Of a DNA stretch of 64,000 nucleotides, positions 35,601-42,710 are shown piece by piece. How positions within the stretch are numbered: the stretch's first letter is position 1; each line of letters opens with the position of its first letter. Below the pieces are notes generated by a model. The model made no database searches. It saw nothing but the letters and a program-made list of their open reading frames with translations, and was not told the DNA's origin. The translations under genes and the position numbers were made by a program. This DNA is from Chrysomallon squamiferum (Eukaryota; Mollusca; Gastropoda; Neomphalida; Peltospiridae): NCBI GenBank assembly GCA_012295275.1, contig CM022673.1, forward strand, positions 27,419,261-27,483,260, read 5' to 3'.

Positions 35601-37398
35601 ATAAAAAAAAGTAGACAATGTCTGGAAGTTTCAAGCTTCCTCTATCATTATCTTTTAAGTCTTTTCCTATATATTACCTTGATAAAAAAAATTATGTTCA
35701 TCAATGAATAAAACATTACTACTTAATTTAAATGTTTCTGTTCTCATGCTGTAACAACAAAATGATGCCTAGTAATCATTTTACTTTTTATAACCCCCCA
35801 AAAATAATAATAAATAAATAAACATATATATATATATATATATACTAAATGCAAAGAAACATTTATTATTTTAATAATTAAAAAAAATTAAAAAATTAAG
35901 CAAACCTGTCACTTGCCATTACAGCAAAGCATTAAGCACATTTCAGCTTTAGTTTGTACAGATGCTAGCATTTTAAGGCACAAACTAGTCTCTTCTGGTA
36001 ACATAATTATAAGACACAAATACAACCATTATTATTAAGATACAGCTGTTTTTTTCCCAACATCCAAGAGACTTACATATGTAGTATTAAAAAAAAAATT
36101 AAAAAAAAAATAAAAAAAAAACTTTGTTAGAATGCTTCTAGAAAAAAAATGATTTCCCTTTCTAATCAATGGTTTATCAGACTGTACTTTCCTATCACAA
36201 GAAAGTGCATGTAAAAGTACCCCTGTTGCTAACAGGAGCAGATTTGCTCATAATGTGACAAATACATTTTCTCTTTCATCTGGTCCTTAAGCATATGGAG
36301 ATAATAAATCATCTTCAAATGGCAAAAATATGCAAATGTTTTTACGTTTATAACATCTGTTTTAACATTTTTGATATTTTGTCATTTTTGGAAAAGTCGA
36401 GCACCTACACATAATATTATTTTTGAAATAACTTTTTTGTAAATATCTTTTAGTAACTTAGTAGAATCTGAGCATTTGCTGAAATTATAATCAGCTGTTC
36501 TTTTCCTTATTGCTCAGCAACAGACGTTTCACATAATATAGAATTACATTTTGTAACTTTTCTCTTTAATTTTAAAATTATGGAATTTTATTTCCATTTC
36601 TTTCTCAAAAGTATTTTCTAGAATCTTAAATATTTGTATAAATTTGTATAGCAATTTACTAAATGCTATCGAAATGGTAATTTATCTACTTATAAATATT
36701 TTAATTAAACATGTATATTTAGTTCTAACATAAAAATACAATCCAAGCTATATGCAATAAAATTAGTAAGCAACAATCAACTATATTTATTTATATTTAA
36801 ATAATTAATTTGTCATTAAGCAAATCAATAATTATTTCAGTTAATTTCTATGATTATGTTATTTCTATTTCATTTTAAAATAGCTGCATTGTTGCTACGA
36901 GTTCTGTTGGTACAAACCTGTATATAAAAATGAATTTTCAAAAGTTCAGATTGAGTAACTGGGTATAAAATAATAAAACTATGCGTTCAGTACGGTACCA
37001 AATGACCTGCTTTAACTACCTGCAATTCGTGTTTTGATTTTACAACAGAGTAAACGGACTACGATGCACAAGAGAAATGTACCATCCTACTATAAATCTA
37101 AGTAAAAAGTGATTCACTATAAATGAAGTCAGAGAAAAATCAATAAAAGAAATTAAAAACAAAAATCCAATAATATTGACAGTTTCACGAATGGGAAACG
37201 AATCCAAAACAAGGTCAATGTCCTTTACACCGCCAGCACCTTGCCTACGTTCATGTCGCCGGACTGATTTTAGCAATCTAATGTCAGACTGAACTTTCCC
37301 TTTTATGCTTTTTACAAGAGATGAAACAATCATTTACCTTCTGTTCTATGCCTAGTTGGCTCGAAAGAAACAGTGAATAGCCCTGTTGTGGTGGCCAT
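15161..37398 (-). CDS. MED1: MED1, Mediator complex subunit 1 (15 exons, complete)
   Basis: MED1 is the Mediator subunit that links nuclear receptors and other activators to RNA polymerase II. The joined exons give about 2138 residues (human 1581). Residues about 50-440 match the folded MED1 domain throughout, e.g. RCLESLQKAMKV, ALQSLEKDLNQLAQ, PDQQHVYYMN and CTDDFASKIFQRC. Two LxxLL nuclear-receptor boxes follow, LATLL (about residue 670) and LSKLL (about 699), in the same NP/SPM settings as human NPILTSLL and HPMLMNLL. Then come a Ser/Pro/Thr-rich disordered tail, the conserved SLSAVIDKL helix and a C-terminus EIDDDLMDEALIG, close to human EEDDDLMDVALIG. Exon phases agree at every junction. 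The ATG at 37398-37396 opens exon 1, preceded by a palindromic CRE at 37620. Internal oddities are a GC-AG intron and a 133-nt segment in the last exon, given below. Confidence 0.95.
17229..17361 (-). other. 133-nt GT-AG segment in the MED1 last exon (small intron, exitron or double indel)
   Basis: Read on the minus strand, the segment begins with CAG|GTGAAA and ends with CAAACAG. Removing it joins AG to T to make a Ser codon and restores one open frame across the whole last exon. Kept in place, it stops translation at once. Against a plain intron, a third frame through the segment reads as MED1-like tail (VKPPTSLNLSKSPATN and on to SVKSSLSK) and the base composition is exonic. So either it is spliced out, or the assembly lacks one base at each end. 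Confidence 0.55.
17362..20214 (-). CDS. MED1: MED1 last exon, first part (NR boxes, KTPP heptads)
   Basis: Starts after TTTTTACAG with CLSIPITLRSI, the end of the folded domain (human CMSIPVTMRAI), then a basic helix, a polyalanine run and a His/Pro-rich stretch. It contains LATLL (about 19684-19712) and LSKLL (about 19596-19622), the nuclear-receptor-binding boxes, a basic RKRRS segment, seven KTPP-type heptads and a nuclear-localisation-like block (KYKRKESK, KRKKKDESKKERKKRK). The open frame meets a TGA at 17360-17358, directly after a consensus donor. Confidence 0.93.
18748..18900 (-). repeat. 21-bp tandem repeat encoding KTPP heptads in MED1
   Basis: Consecutive 21-base units, easily seen on the plus strand as GGAGTTTTTGTTACCAAAGG-type blocks from 18781, encode six TPP cores and one TSP at a strict seven-residue spacing (GKTPPLV, TRTPPLR, VKTPPSG, GKTPPVG, TKTPPLV, TKTPPLS, VKTSPSP). 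Codon wobble has diverged while the TPP core is kept, which suggests selection. Confidence 0.9.
20071..20092 (-). repeat. Polyalanine tract (GCT/GCC repeat) in MED1
   Basis: A run of CAG trinucleotides on the plus strand encodes seven consecutive alanines after WQRQKNQ on the minus strand. Confidence 0.9.
20615..20816 (-). CDS. MED1: MED1 exon 14
   Basis: DLASSIVLELTTVSLQQVCI through EHPIQDSMVMVELDISD to LCTDDFASKIFQ, aligned with human SFQHPVNDSLVCVVMDVQD and LICTDDFIAKVVQRC. Acceptor TTTACAG, donor GTGTGA. Confidence 0.94.
21246..21438 (-). CDS. MED1: MED1 exon 13
   Basis: SLPDQQHVYYMNPDNGGPLD through HPTHVATILNHLRQQLLFNA to YAKR, aligned with human ALPGQQHCYFLN and HPGRVPLILNLIRHQVAYNT. 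Acceptor ATTTGCAG, donor GTATGT. Confidence 0.94.
21988..22088 (-). CDS. MED1: MED1 exon 12
   Basis: LEVQKSNEPKPLLSLIIETF and on to KIMNERQLFV, aligned with the human segment PLYELITQFELSKDPDP. Acceptor CTTTTCAG, donor GTAAGT, phase 0 at the end. Confidence 0.88.
22540..22782. repeat. (AAAAT)n low-complexity tract
   Basis: About 240 bases of A and T with rare G/C, mostly AAAAT pentamers, inside the MED1 intron between exons 11 and 12. It ends about 25 bases from exon 11's donor, so length changes here could affect that donor's context. Confidence 0.9.
22808..22932 (-). CDS. MED1: MED1 exon 11
   Basis: LPNFVGLSSVNSHIFPASFV and on to HPVPVAMSTVQKIQSIT, aligned with human FSSITSANSVDLPACFFLKFPQPIPVSRAFVQKLQNCTG. 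Acceptor CATTTCAG, donor GTGAGT. Confidence 0.9.
23371..23482 (-). CDS. MED1: MED1 exon 10
   Basis: AITDNCLGQSVTVCLEPCSN and on to PLMTVINKDGK, aligned with human SRSLGMNASVTIEGTSAVYKLPIAPLIMGSHPVDNK. Acceptor AATGTTCAG, donor GTAATG, phase 2 at the end. Confidence 0.88.
23856..23942 (-). CDS. MED1: MED1 exon 9
   Basis: LPMKLIYFVSPYDLLDKKTKTAHPMTVE, aligned with human LMNLKYYVSPSDLLDDKTASPIILHE. Donor GTAAGT, phase 1 at the end. Confidence 0.93.
24498..24565 (-). CDS. MED1: MED1 exon 8 (two possible acceptors nine bases apart)
   Basis: SSISGVGKYIHKSPLGILLPRKG, aligned with human HGSVGYLTPRSGG. The acceptor TCAATTCTAG before 24565 has the better pyrimidine tract; TCTATTAG before 24556 also keeps frame and would drop three residues (Ser-Ser-Ile or equivalent). 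Donor GTGAGT. Confidence 0.85.
24898..24972 (-). CDS. MED1: MED1 exon 7
   Basis: KLKTKAFFALQSLEKDLNQLAQLQ, aligned with human KLKTKMYLALQSLEQDLSKMA. Acceptor TTGGCAG, donor GTAGAA, phase 2 at the end. Confidence 0.92.
25260..25331 (-). CDS. MED1: MED1 exon 6
   Basis: RGDFSGFIAHLEGLQHIYQINGD between GTTTTCAG and GTAAGT, aligned with human NFDEFSKHLKGLVNLYNLPGD. Confidence 0.9.
25359..25512. repeat. Tandem repeat of about 45 bases, four copies
   Basis: ACATTAAAAATAGATAAA or a close variant begins each unit, at about 25360, 25400, 25437 and 25476, followed by an AAAATAAAAT-type tail of variable length. Lies in the MED1 intron between exons 5 and 6. Confidence 0.8.
25990..26018 (-). CDS. MED1: MED1 exon 5 (29 nt)
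   Basis: A very short exon, SCTELTDVL plus two bases, aligned with human SCPELVQQLR. A T-rich acceptor and a GTGAGT donor; phases fit both neighbours. Confidence 0.85.
26143..26184. repeat. (CA)n microsatellite
   Basis: Twenty-one uninterrupted CA units in the MED1 intron between exons 4 and 5; a second shorter CA tract follows at about 26275-26297. Confidence 0.97.
26746..26806. repeat. (CT)n microsatellite
   Basis: About 60 bases of nearly perfect CT dinucleotides, about 100 bases from the donor of MED1 exon 4. On the transcribed (minus) strand this is a GA repeat. Confidence 0.97.
26909..27096 (-). CDS. MED1: MED1 exon 4
   Basis: Encodes (V)LSQQSLVERLEMIARQLGL and ITAEMFHLCISFDKGGAVKDVKIVHG, matching human TDRLESIARQNGL and ITSDMFYVEVQLDPAGQLCDVKVAHHG. 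Acceptor TTTTTCAG, donor GTAAGC, phase 0 at the end. Confidence 0.92.
27097..28936 (-). other. MED1 intron 3 (GC-AG type) with repeats
   Basis: Bounded by the GC donor of exon 3 and the TTTTTCAG acceptor of exon 4. It contains AAAGT/TAAAA pentamer arrays (27240-27445), a TAA run (27557-27594) and a decayed ATTATTATTTAAAA-type array at about 28660-28920. No gene seen. Confidence 0.75.
27260..27445. repeat. (AAAAT)n / (AAAGT)n pentamer array
   Basis: AAAAT units pass into a block of AAAGT units (about 27345-27420) and back to AAAAT. The internal block shows a single point variant that has spread by slippage or conversion. Confidence 0.9.
28937..29015 (-). CDS. MED1: MED1 exon 3, followed by a GC donor
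   Basis: DKWHVPDAVDKQSLQRCLESLQKAMK, matching human LVSCLETLQKALK. The acceptor is TTTTTAG. The exon ends AAAG before GCAAGT, a GC-type donor; only this donor gives the leftover G that makes the Val codon with exon 4, so the non-canonical site is well supported. Confidence 0.87.
29016..32405 (-). other. MED1 intron 2
   Basis: A 3.4-kb intron. A CA repeat is at 29159-29195. The stretch 31250-31900 is less AT-rich than its surroundings, with short open frames but no recognisable protein; it may be a decayed insertion or a regulatory element. Nothing else recognised. Confidence 0.65.
32406..32509 (-). CDS. MED1: MED1 exon 2
   Basis: After CTTCAG it completes a Gly codon and reads DRDRRLRLAGLMEKLRGRTLQQKSNHKALRGINT to a GTAAGT donor; phase 0 at the end. 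Corresponds to the first helix of the MED1 domain. Confidence 0.85.
32582..32641. repeat. (GTCT)n-(CT)n microsatellite
   Basis: Six GTCT units pass directly into about 17 CT units. It starts about 70 bases from exon 2 of MED1. Confidence 0.95.
35345..35500 (+). mobile_element. Possible decayed tRNA-derived SINE
   Basis: CAGCTTAGCTG near 35370 resembles a pol III A box (TRGCNNAG), and GATCAAATC at about 35399-35407 fits the B-box consensus GWTCRANNC exactly. A short body and an AAAT/AAT-rich tail follow. The A-to-B spacing is shorter than usual and no target-site duplication was identified, so this is tentative. Confidence 0.35.
37338..37398 (-). CDS. MED1: MED1 exon 1 (start codon)
   Basis: ATG at 37398-37396 in the context CAAAGATGGCC, encoding MATTTGLFTVSFEPTRHRTE plus one base, before a GTAAAT donor. 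The N-terminus differs from vertebrates, but the junction with exon 2 keeps frame into LMEKLRG, which matches the LLERLHA region of human MED1. The AAGATGGCC context resembles a YY1/initiator-type site. Confidence 0.8.
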
Positions 37399-37640
37399 CT
37401 TTGATCAAACACCGTGAGCCTTAGTCTTTAAAACATGTCTTTATCCGTAACATTGCAGATGATAATTTCACATATTGCGTTCTGACATTGCAGTTAAGTA
37501 ATATGATCGTTTAAAGAAGCCATTGCAAAGTCGATGTATATTTCCGATTGGTTATATAAAATCCAGTGTATGTTGAAAACACACTTCTCCAGCCATCGGG
37601 GTCACTGGCTGGGTCGCTGTGACGTCATCATGCTTTTTGA
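37399..37640 (-). promoter_or_regulatory. MED1 proximal promoter region with palindromic CRE
   Basis: TGACGTCA, the full palindromic CREB/ATF site, lies at 37620-37627, about 220 bases upstream of the MED1 start codon, in a stretch with more GC than its surroundings. The transcription start itself cannot be located from sequence. A role in MED1 expression is inference from position. Confidence 0.5.
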
Positions 37641-38388
37641 TACTACTTTCCAATTTTTTTCCCCCATTTTATAATATTACTGTTGTCATTATAATTGTTA
37701 TTATAAATGCATTACCTAAACATGTAATTCGTATTCATTTCACTTTCACTTTATTGTCATACAGTATCGAACATTTGAATAACAAGAGACTACTACTTTA
37801 AATGTAGCGTAAATCTGGCGAGGAGTCTATAATTAGAGATGAACGAATGTTCGAACAGATATAACCTTGGTTGGGTTGAGTGATAAATATTACAGTAGGA
37901 AATAATGTTTCTCGATTATAATTTAAAAACAAATGGAATACAAATAAAATTTGCAATATAGGATTTAAAAACTCCATACCCCCCCCCCCAAATATATGGC
38001 CGGTGAAATGTTGGCTAAATATCAAAAGAGTATAAATTAGACTTTAAAGGTGAATAATTTATTTCATTTAGTTTATGCATTGAGCGTCCACGCGCTCCTG
38101 TTTATGAGTTCTTTGTTATGTCTAATTCTCAGTGTGAAAATCCATTTTATTACATTATTTATGGATATTCATTTATGTATAAAATTAAGCAAAATTAGAA
38201 TTATTAACGTACATTGACAACAACAACAACAACAACAAAAAAAAAAAAAAAAAAAAAATGAAAGAAAAAGTTATCGAGAAATAAAAGAAAATATGATTTA
38301 TTTTAATAAAACACAATTTGTCAGTATTAAGGATTTTTGGCGGATTCTATAAATACAGGCAAATACTTTAGGACATGCAACTGCGCTG

Positions 38389-38400
38389 TTTGGCGCCAAA
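38389..38400. promoter_or_regulatory. Palindromic E2F-type site in a CpG-rich patch
   Basis: TTTGGCGCCAAA is a perfect 12-base palindrome and a full overlapping E2F consensus. It sits in about 300 bases (38340-38640) with several CpGs, a NotI-like GCGGCCGC and an ACGCGT, in otherwise CpG-poor DNA about 1 kb upstream of MED1's start codon. Confidence 0.5.
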
Positions 38401-38651
38401 TTCTGCTACGCATCAAGCAGTTCTAACGTGATCACTGAACCAGGGCCGGTCTTGGTGACACAGTACTCAAGACATCACTCTTTAGATGACAGCTACTAGA
38501 ACTGTATCCCGAGGGACACGTAAAACCATCAAATTGTCTCCTCTGTTACTGCGGCCGCACGTACTCAATTAGTTAAACGCGTCGGATGGCGTTCACACAT
38601 AGGTAAACTAAACCGCTTTACATACATCGCGTTTGGTTTTCAAACAGACGG

Positions 38652-38816
38652 CAAAAAAAAAAAAAAAAAAAAAAAATAAATTAAATAAATAAAAAAATAA
38701 ACAAATAAATAAAAAAATAAGAATAAAAAAATAAAAAATAATAAATAATATAAATAAAAAAATAAACAAATAAATAAAAAAATAAGAATAAAAAATAAAA
38801 ATAATAATAAATAATA

Positions 38817-38855
<39 letters not shown>

Positions 38856-38864
38856 ATATATAAT

Positions 38865-38897
<33 letters not shown>

Positions 38898-38935
38898 TAA
38901 TATTAATAATAATAATAACAACAACAACAATAATA
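38652..38935. repeat. Compound A/T simple-sequence block
   Basis: Poly-A, AAAT/TAAA units, AT units and AAT/AAC units in succession. Two longer segments inside it (about 38690-38735 and 38750-38800) are near-copies of each other, so the block grew by segment duplication as well as slippage. Confidence 0.9.
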
Positions 38936-40160
38936 ATAATATTCATTTTGTAATAGCTGTTGAAAGTGGAAGTGTGAATGGAATTCATACTCACGTCGTT
39001 TATTTTTAAAAGTACTGTTGTTGACATCACATATAATAATGGATTTTGTATAATGTTTTTTCACCCCCTTTTTAATTTTTTTAATGGTGTATTACTGAAA
39101 CAGTTTATATTTCAGTTGTATCATTTTCAACTCAAACAATACTTGTAATAAATGCTAATTTGGAGTAATGGGAATCAGCTGGAAGATGTCAGTAAAAGTA
39201 CACATTGCATGATACAGTTTCTACATAGTATGCATTAGAGCTTACATTTTAACATCATTCTTAATTTACACAGCTATTCAGTCTCGCTATGCGTTTAAAT
39301 AAATGCACAAGTCAATATATAATTATTTTTCTAAAATTAAATGATCCTAATAAGATAACAGAATATAATTTCTTTGTCATAAACAAAAAAAAAAAAAATA
39401 ATAATAATAATCGAGAAGGCATATATTTAAAAAAGAGAGAGAGAAAAAAAACAACTAACAAATAAATAAATAAATAAATTTAAAAAACTGTGAAAGAAAA
39501 AATAAAAACGACAGAAAGATATATATCAGTTTCCAGATAACAAAACTGATGCTGATTGTTTTCATCGTATTTTTATTTTTATTTTTATTTTTTTACCTCA
39601 CACTGCATTTTTTGTCCTGTTTTTTTTTTTTTTTTTTTTTGTTCTCTTAACAACAATAGTTTCTCGAATATCTAAACCGTAAAATGCATATCGCGTTACT
39701 TCGTCATATCAATAAAAAGAAAGAATGAAAGTTCGTTTTTTTACCTTCTTCTTCTTCTTCATAAATTACATTTTTTAAAAGAAACTTTTTTTTTTACAGT
39801 TTTCAGTTGTTGTTGTGAACAATGAATTATATTGCTTGCATTTTTCATAAATATCAGTTCTGCATTGCAAGGCGTCCCAAACAATTAATCTGCAGCTTGC
39901 GTTACCGCTAACCCTTTTATCCAAACTCAATGTAAAAAAAAAAAAAGAAGAAAAAAAAGAGCATCTGCCGCTTTAATACCCGTATGGTTATATTTTACCT
40001 CGATGAAAAGTTGGCGCCTGTTTATAACTTAATTTTATTATCTACAAAGAACAATCATTATGTTTCTACATATCGAAAATATCGAATTGCCGACAGCAAC
40101 TTGATCTTATTCAGGTGATAAAAACCAGATATGAACTCTTTATACACACGCATCGTATAC

Positions 40161-40163
<3 letters not shown>

Positions 40164-40214
<51 letters not shown>
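40164..40214. repeat. (AT)n microsatellite
   Basis: About 25 AT units, perfectly self-complementary, capable of cruciform formation. Confidence 0.95.
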
Positions 40215-40220
<6 letters not shown>

Positions 40221-40369
40221 TTAAAACAAAAAAAATTTAGGATGTTTTGAAATTAAAGAAAAACTCATTTAGTTTTATGAAATTCTGTGATAAATTTAAA
40301 AAAAAAAAAAAATGCAGGGACGAGGTGTACCATTTTATGATGGATATATAACTTTCTAAATAATAATAT

Positions 40370-40400
<31 letters not shown>

Positions 40401-40590
40401 AATAAATAAATAAATAAAAATAGAAATTTTTAAACGATAGGTTAACTCATATACAGTGGAACCTCGGGTTACAAACGCCTCGAAGTACGAGCAAATCGGA
40501 TTACGAACCGTGATCTTGGGCAATTTTAGTCTCGGTTTACGAATTAGGTCCCGAGTTACGAATTACAGCGAAGCGCCACGACAAGCTTTC

Positions 40591-40663
40591 CTTTGACGTC
40601 GGTTTTGACGTCAACATCTAGTAAAGATAAGAAGAGATGCGGACGTCAAAACCGAAGTCAAAG
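40591..40663. repeat. Internal 22-bp inverted repeat of the transposon
   Basis: CTTTGACGTCGGTTTTGACG and onward at 40591-40612 is matched in inverse orientation at 40642-40663 with one mismatch in 22 and a 29-base loop. It contains repeated GACGTC palindromes. Confidence 0.9.
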
Positions 40664-40825
40664 TAAGGATTATAATATACCCTAAGCAAATATGTATCAT
40701 GAATTAGGGCCTTTGGTCTTCGATATGCAGTTGCAGCTCAATAGCTTTTGCATTGAGATTGTGCGCTCGCGTTTCTTAAAGTGTCGCTGCTTTTATATGT
40801 ATATTTTTATTATGCTCTATCCAAT

Positions 40826-40960
40826 ATGGCGCCCAAGAAAACAAAAAGTGAAAGCGATAATTCTGGTGGAAAGTATAAACATATCACAATAGAGGTTAAG
40901 AAAGAAATAATTGCAAAAAAATGAGAGTGGCGTTCGTGTGTTTGACATTGCTTCGGTTTA
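40826..40960 (+). pseudogene. Broken transposase N-terminus, CENP-B/Tigger-like helix-turn-helix
   Basis: ATG at 40826 opens MAPKKTKSESDNSGGKYKH followed by ITIEVKKEIIAK and a TGA at 40922-40924. A one-base frame change in the A-run just before the stop would continue as ESGVRVFDIA, the conserved end of the first helix-turn-helix of Tigger/CENP-B proteins. The sequence then enters the right terminal repeat. No DDE catalytic domain remains. Confidence 0.75.
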
Positions 40961-41464
40961 CGAACCGTGTTCTGGAACGAATTAAGTTCGTAAACCGAGG
41001 TTCCACTGTGTGCGTGTGTGTGTGTGTGTGCGTGTGTGCATTTTTATTATAAGTATTATAATTGTTGTTATTATTGTACGTCGTAACAGTTGTCATTGTG
41101 CGCATCATGTTAGTTTCAGAATAAAAAATGACCATACTTGAATAATCGTGTATTTAAATACAAATAATAAACTGAGGTTTTTAATGGTTTGTTATATTTA
41201 GTTATCTGATAGTTAGTTTATTTATTTATAATGCATTTATTTATTTATAATTTAATTTTTTTTTATTTACTACTCTACATATATAATACTGAAATTTATT
41301 TTATATATGCTTTATATCTACATCGATTTTTTATTGTTTTTTTTTTTATTAAATTTAAATTAACAAAAAAAGAAAAAGCCAAGAAGCATTTTAAAGTTTG
41401 TTTATAAATACATATATTTAATAATGATTTCATCTTTAATAAAATAGTAAATTTTATTTAAAGC

Positions 41465-42225
41465 ACGAGACTATTTCATTCAACGCATATTAACAGTATA
41501 TGTTTCTTTCAACGTACTTATGTCATACATATTTCACTTAATTCTTACAACTCTGTCATTCAAAGTTTAACATTTAAAATACAGCAATGCATATATTTAC
41601 AACACTGCATTATTTCATTTAATAAAGGCATAAAATTGTATTATTTTATCGTATGTTCAAAACTATATATTTCTTTTAATATTTAATTTATTCATATTTC
41701 ATTTAAAATATAATAATATATATTTTATTCAAGTTATTAATACACAATTTATTTAAAAGATAACATTATACATTTCATTCGACGTTTAACGTTCTATATT
41801 TCATTTAATTTATAACCGTATAATTTTATTGCACAATGTATATTTCATTTAACATATAAAACTGTATATTTAATTCAACTTGTGAGTGTGTGTGTGTGTT
41901 TGTATATGTCTATATATATATATATATATATACATCATTCGATGTATAACTATATTTCAATGTTTAACGCTGCATATTATTTAATTTCAATAATTCAATC
42001 AACATTTAGTTATCTTTCAGTGTTTAATATTGTACATTATTTAATTTCAACTTGTAAAACTGTATTTTTTTTTAAACGTTCATATTTCAATGTTTAACAC
42101 TGTATATTATTAAATTTCAGTGTTTAGCTATATTTCAGTGTATAATACTGCATAGTATTTCATTTCAACGTGTAACACTGTATGTATTCCATTCAACGTA
42201 TAACACACAACGTATATTCCGCGCA
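41465..42225. repeat. Highly diverged tandem array (unit roughly 30-40 bases)
   Basis: Variants of TATTTCATTTCAACGTATAA followed by CACTGTATAT recur more than a dozen times across about 760 bases, for example at 41900-42200, with the core words TATTTCA, TGTTTAA and ACTGTATA kept. The copies are too degenerate to be called a simple satellite. Confidence 0.65.
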
Positions 42226-42602
42226 AAACACTATTTTACTACCGCTAAGTGAAACGTACACTTCACATATCAATACGGAGCATTTTATTGATCACATAAA
42301 ACTGATAATTATATGCAGAACAAATTAAATTCTGTTATTATAACTAAGGTTCACAAAATCTCTAGTCCACAAGTATAGCAATATTTATTTAAACACATTT
42401 TATTTAGCAACACAATGCATTATATTTAAATACATTTGATATACCAGTCATTTTTTTTTTTTTTTTTATTATATTCATTATTATTATTTTAATTTACGGA
42501 ACGTTAAATTTTTCAAGTTTTTGAAAATGCAAGAGACTGAATAAGCTTGAATACTAAAGATTAAACTTATACATAAATCAAAAAGAAAGAAACTTAAGGA
42601 AA

Positions 42603-42710
42603 CCATGATGATGATGATGATGATGATAGCTATGATGGTGACAAATGATAACAATAACAGTAGTACTAGTAATAGTTACTGGTAATAGTAATAGTAATAG
42701 TATTAATTAA
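42603..42710. repeat. (GAT)n and (AATAGT)n simple repeats
   Basis: Seven GAT units at about 42606-42628 and a run of TAATAG/AGTAATAG at about 42660-42703. Confidence 0.9.

Larger units (their letters stand above)
32510..37337 (-). other. MED1 intron 1
   Basis: A 4.8-kb first intron, AT-rich. It contains a CTGT/CT repeat (32582-32641) close to exon 2's acceptor, a possible tRNA-derived SINE (about 35345-35500), a TA tract (35823-35843) and A-tracts. A 97-codon open frame at 37040-37333 next to exon 1 is described among the rejected items. Confidence 0.65.
37641..40453. other. Intergenic DNA upstream of MED1
   Basis: AT-rich DNA between the divergent MED1 and RAL genes. It contains a CpG-rich patch at about 38340-38640, a 280-base A/T simple-sequence block at 38652-38935 and an (AT)n tract at 40164-40214. 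No coding exon is recognised; open frames in the A/T block are low-complexity artefacts. Confidence 0.6.
40454..41008 (+). mobile_element. Short pogo/Tigger-like DNA transposon remnant (MITE-like) with terminal inverted repeats
   Basis: The left end CAGTGGAACCTCGGGTTAC and the inverted right end CAGTGGAACCTCGGTTTAC form terminal inverted repeats of about 24 bases. TA precedes the left end, as expected for this family; the right flank is TG and runs into a GT microsatellite. Several TTACGAA-type motifs lie just inside each end (about 40497, 40533, 40552 and 40957), likely transposase-binding sites. A remnant transposase N-terminus starts at 40826 and runs almost directly into the right end, so most of the transposase has been deleted. 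The element is non-autonomous. Confidence 0.85.

Noticed and set aside
37040-37333. A 97-codon minus-strand open frame with a hydrophobic C-terminal half, beginning four bases inside MED1 intron 1
   Set aside because: It is not continuous with exon 1 (read-through stops at once), the hydrophobic part is what AT-rich DNA commonly encodes, and no family is recognised. A short upstream-type protein is not excluded but is unsupported.
38608-39030. Long minus-strand open frames rich in Ile, Tyr, Phe and Leu
   Set aside because: They are translations of A/T simple repeats. The same applies to 22355-22807, 27180-27726, 14813-15133 and 60798-61067.
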